A DNA stretch of 8,541 bases from an uncultured Verrucomicrobiota bacterium (GTDB taxonomy: Bacteria; Verrucomicrobiota; Verrucomicrobiae; Opitutales; Opitutaceae): the NCBI GenBank assembly GCA_946481225.1, contig CAMLNJ010000102.1, positions 1 through 8,541 of the forward strand, in the 5' to 3' direction. Below are positions 7,701 to 8,541 of the stretch, in pieces. Every line of letters begins with the position of its first letter. Positions within the stretch are counted from its first letter, which is position 1. Both the position numbers and the translations under genes were made by a program. The notes beneath the pieces were generated by a model. That model saw only the letters and a list, made by a program, of their open reading frames with translations. It did no database searches and was not told where the DNA came from.

Positions 7701-8372
7701 GGGGCCCTTGGTGTGGACGGAATCGCGGAGGCTTTCGGTGACAAAACACCACTGGAGCGTGAAGCGGGCGTTGTCGTAGGCGGAGGCGGTTTCGTCGACG
7801 GACCAGGAGAAGCTGCAGTGATCGACGATGACGTCGGTGGCGTAGCGGCAGACAAACGCGTCGTCCTCGACCAGCATCGTGTCGCCCAAGCGGGAGCGGA
7901 TAAAACGGATGATGACGTTGCCGGCGCCGCTTGGATTGAGCGGATAGCGCGCGAGGCAAATGCCGTCTCCCGGGGCGGTCTGCCCGGCGATGGTCAGATC
8001 ACCCTGCGCGATGCGCAGGGTGGAGTTCAGGTAGATCGTGCCTGAAACGGCAAACACGACGGTGCGTGGCGTGGACGGCGCACGGTTCGTGACGGCCTCG
8101 CGGAAGGAGCCGGGGCCGGAATCGTTGAGGTTGGTGACGATATAGACATCGCCTCCGCGCCCGCCGCTCGCGAACCGGCCGAAGCCCTCCGCGCCGGGAA
8201 AGGCGAGCGTCTGCGCCTGCGCCGCGATATCGGCGACAGCAGAGGCGAGGAAAACCGCCGCCGCGACGAGCATCGAAAGAACACGGGGGAAAAAATCGAC
8301 GCGCTCGACAGAGGATCCGGATGGGGAGAACGCGACAGACGGAAATACTTGAGACTGGGGCTGGGGCACCAT
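4782..8372 (-). CDS. Secreted multidomain pectate lyase-like protein (PL1-type) with Ig domains
   Basis: Pectate lyases cleave de-esterified homogalacturonan by Ca2+-dependent beta-elimination. This 1196-aa protein has a signal peptide with its hydrophobic core at about 31-48 and probable cleavage near 53 (AQA|Q). The PL1-type right-handed beta-helix spans about 54-410. It opens 'AFPGAEGFGRFASGGRGGD' and carries 'VIVDHCSFSW' (181-190, acidic Asp184), 'TKGPHGYGG' (221-229) and 'HHDSRNPRFNG' (245-255), where Arg249 or Arg252 is the likely catalytic base. An Asp-rich 'DNDLDGMPDAW' motif follows at 450-460. Ig-like domains lie at about 503-586, 591-672 and 983-1065. Residues about 678-975 are an unassigned beta-rich region, possibly carbohydrate-binding. 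Residues 1066-1196 are a verrucomicrobial-type C-terminal module. The start at 8372 gives a long 30-residue n-region; ATG at 8273 (Met34) would leave a signal peptide without positive charge. The upstream motif spacing also favours 8372, but neither start has a Shine-Dalgarno. Exact substrate (pectate or another uronan) is unproven. Confidence 0.88.
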   Translation of the reverse strand: MVPQPQSQVFPSVAFSPSGSSVERVDFFPRVLSMLVAAAVFLASAVADIAAQAQTLAFPGAEGFGRFASGGRGGDVYIVTNLNDSGPGSFREAVTNRAPSTPRTVVFAVSGTIYLNSTLRIAQGDLTIAGQTAPGDGICLARYPLNPSGAGNVIIRFIRSRLGDTMLVEDDAFVCRYATDVIVDHCSFSWSVDETASAYDNARFTLQWCFVTESLRDSVHTKGPHGYGGIWGGLGASFHHNLMAHHDSRNPRFNGARTHGTDGELVDMRNNVIYNWRGNSTYGGEPTDTGLPSRQNMVNNYYKNGPATGTGAIRYRILEPTENPASTGSTFGLFHVAGNHTTGSATVSADNWAGGVQAVTAAQIAALRAPDAHTVAPVVTQTALEAYPLVLGYGGCRRPNRDTIDARIAGEVENGTATHRGSKGNLAGIIDSQADVGGWPALVSASAPADNDLDGMPDAWETAHDLDPALASDRNLVDAATGYTQLELYLNELAAPAFPVPSFSTQPQPRTVDVGASFTLSAVASAPAGTGPLSYQWYRYGAVIAGVTTASYSVAEASAADAGDYRVLVNNSYGSIASATVAVVVSAQPPAIVSQPVSTTVAAGEDVTFTVGATGTPTLSYQWYRGADAIPGATAASLTLADVTVADAGSYHAVVSNAYGSAPSDTATLAVTTASATRIFSTDFTQDTIHAQTPVVNATRTNWYVMASKVATASSVGDDPATTGVVETRPFTLALNSATTSGVYQAATVFSAAPLDLGAVGGSLRATVTFSPRNISTLGFGLFNSGGVLPHTSHANGSGATPGVTDTLLGGTADIAGGTQGWLGYRGALFGSGTPVAQIVSRSAQTSAPTTNRTQELVIPGTSASYANPVGTTVGTSANSSATNVVFTDDATYTLVYEIGRAGADVYDIAFRLYQGTDTGASGVVVFSSTTSTTADGTTPSAVTSAFDSFAFGARTTNGTVVPRLVLTSFSVDHIVPATTVSPAITTQPAARVVSRGSAFTLDVEASGSPAPSFQWYRDDTAISGATANLYTVDAARDADAGTYTVVATNSAGSATSHPVSVTVLAPYDTWCLAHGLDPVGNGAPAASPSGDGVPNLLKFALGGDPAVSGSTLLPTLRREGAGYAFTYDVKTVALEDHVVGAEYSSDLANWTAAVSGQGGVGVEIVALDASTDRVTVGFSAATDRLFVRLRVAAKP

Positions 8373-8383
8373 GACGAGAAGGC

Positions 8384-8400
8384 AGGGGTAAAGAGGGGCC
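8384..8400 (-). promoter_or_regulatory. Pyrimidine-rich leader element upstream of the lyase start
   Basis: In gene orientation this contains CCCCTCTTTACCCCT, ending 11 bases before the ATG at 8372. It matches the element next to the pectinesterase start (2636-2652) at 13 of 15 core positions. The PEP-CTERM gene lacks it, having CCCCCCAAAAAC before its ATG. No function is known to me; a shared leader signal is an inference. Confidence 0.3.
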
Positions 8401-8403
8401 GCC

Positions 8404-8437
8404 GCAGGGTAAGGTAAGCGCGCCTCCCCTACCCTGC
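8404..8437 (-). repeat. Inverted repeat in the upstream region of the lyase gene
   Basis: Arms GCAGGGTA (8404-8411) and TACCCTGC (8430-8437) are perfect 8-bp complements separated by 18 bases, with possible extra pairing of AGG and CCT inside. It lies 31 bp upstream of the lyase ATG, between the CAACAATGCGC motif and the start, so it would be in the mRNA leader if transcription begins near that motif. No T-tract follows on the minus strand, which argues against a terminator. It could be an operator or a leader hairpin. Confidence 0.4.
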
Positions 8438-8470
8438 CGGTGCGTCCGGGGAAGAAAAAGCCGATGCCGC

Positions 8471-8482
8471 GCGCATTGTTGA
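8471..8482 (-). promoter_or_regulatory. Single CAACAATGCGC motif copy upstream of the lyase gene
   Basis: In gene orientation the sequence reads TCAACAATGCGC and continues GC, so that it shares 13 bases (CAACAATGCGCGC) with the distal copy ahead of the PEP-CTERM gene. It lies 99 bp from the lyase ATG at 8372. The remaining 8483-8541 shows no gene or convincing promoter; the upstream neighbour is outside the window. Confidence 0.5.
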
Positions 8483-8541
8483 TCGCCGAGCGGACGCTCC
8501 GCGCCGAGTGCGGGAGCGGGGCGGTGACTGGGAGGCGGCGA

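Noticed and set aside
4209..8045. A 1278-codon plus-strand open frame
   Set aside because: It is codon-aligned antisense to the lyase gene, open for the same codon-usage reason. Its product is low-complexity and its start lies inside the PEP-CTERM gene. The minus-strand frame has clear enzyme motifs and a signal peptide.
1..8541. CRISPR array, tRNA, rRNA or insertion sequence
   Set aside because: No regularly spaced repeats, tRNA-like cloverleaf, rRNA segments, transposase motifs or terminal inverted repeats were seen on either strand.

Overview
The window reads as part of a pectin-degradation locus from a GC-rich Verrucomicrobiota bacterium, most likely close to Opitutaceae. This placement is an inference from three things seen together: very large secreted enzymes carrying strings of Ig-like domains; a PEP-CTERM protein with an autotransporter-associated beta-strand repeat and a short poly-Arg tail; and a C-terminal 'GDGVPNLLKFALGGDP ... 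YSSDLANWT ... LFVRLRV' module typical of secreted verrucomicrobial enzymes. No 16S rRNA or other taxonomic marker is present.

All three genes lie on the minus strand, so transcription runs from right to left. In that order: (1) a 1196-aa secreted pectate-lyase-like protein (PL1-type beta-helix, two Ig domains, an unassigned ~300-aa region, a third Ig domain and a C-terminal module), 8372 to 4782; (2) a 595-aa Gly/Ser/Thr/Asn-rich PEP-CTERM surface protein, 4522 to 2735; (3) a secreted pectinesterase (pectin methylesterase, CE8-type) with an N-terminal beta-rich module, three Ig domains and an SbsA/Big_5-like domain before the catalytic domain, starting at 2635 and cut by the left edge after 878 codons, before the catalytic nucleophile region.

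The two enzymes are complementary. Pectinesterase removes methyl esters from homogalacturonan, and the de-esterified polymer is the preferred substrate of Ca2+-dependent pectate lyases. The PEP-CTERM protein between them is predicted to be exported and handled by an exosortase encoded elsewhere; its role in the locus is unknown.

Non-coding DNA is short: 99, 259 and 169 bp. It contains a strong hairpin terminator candidate after the PEP-CTERM gene, a weak one after the lyase gene, an inverted repeat ahead of the lyase, and a motif (CAACAATGCGC in gene orientation) that occurs three times, only in the non-coding DNA upstream of the lyase and PEP-CTERM genes. One copy sits 97-99 bp ahead of the chosen start codon of each gene. 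It is the best candidate for an undescribed cis-regulatory element here. Two very long plus-strand open frames are codon-aligned antisense shadows and are not annotated.
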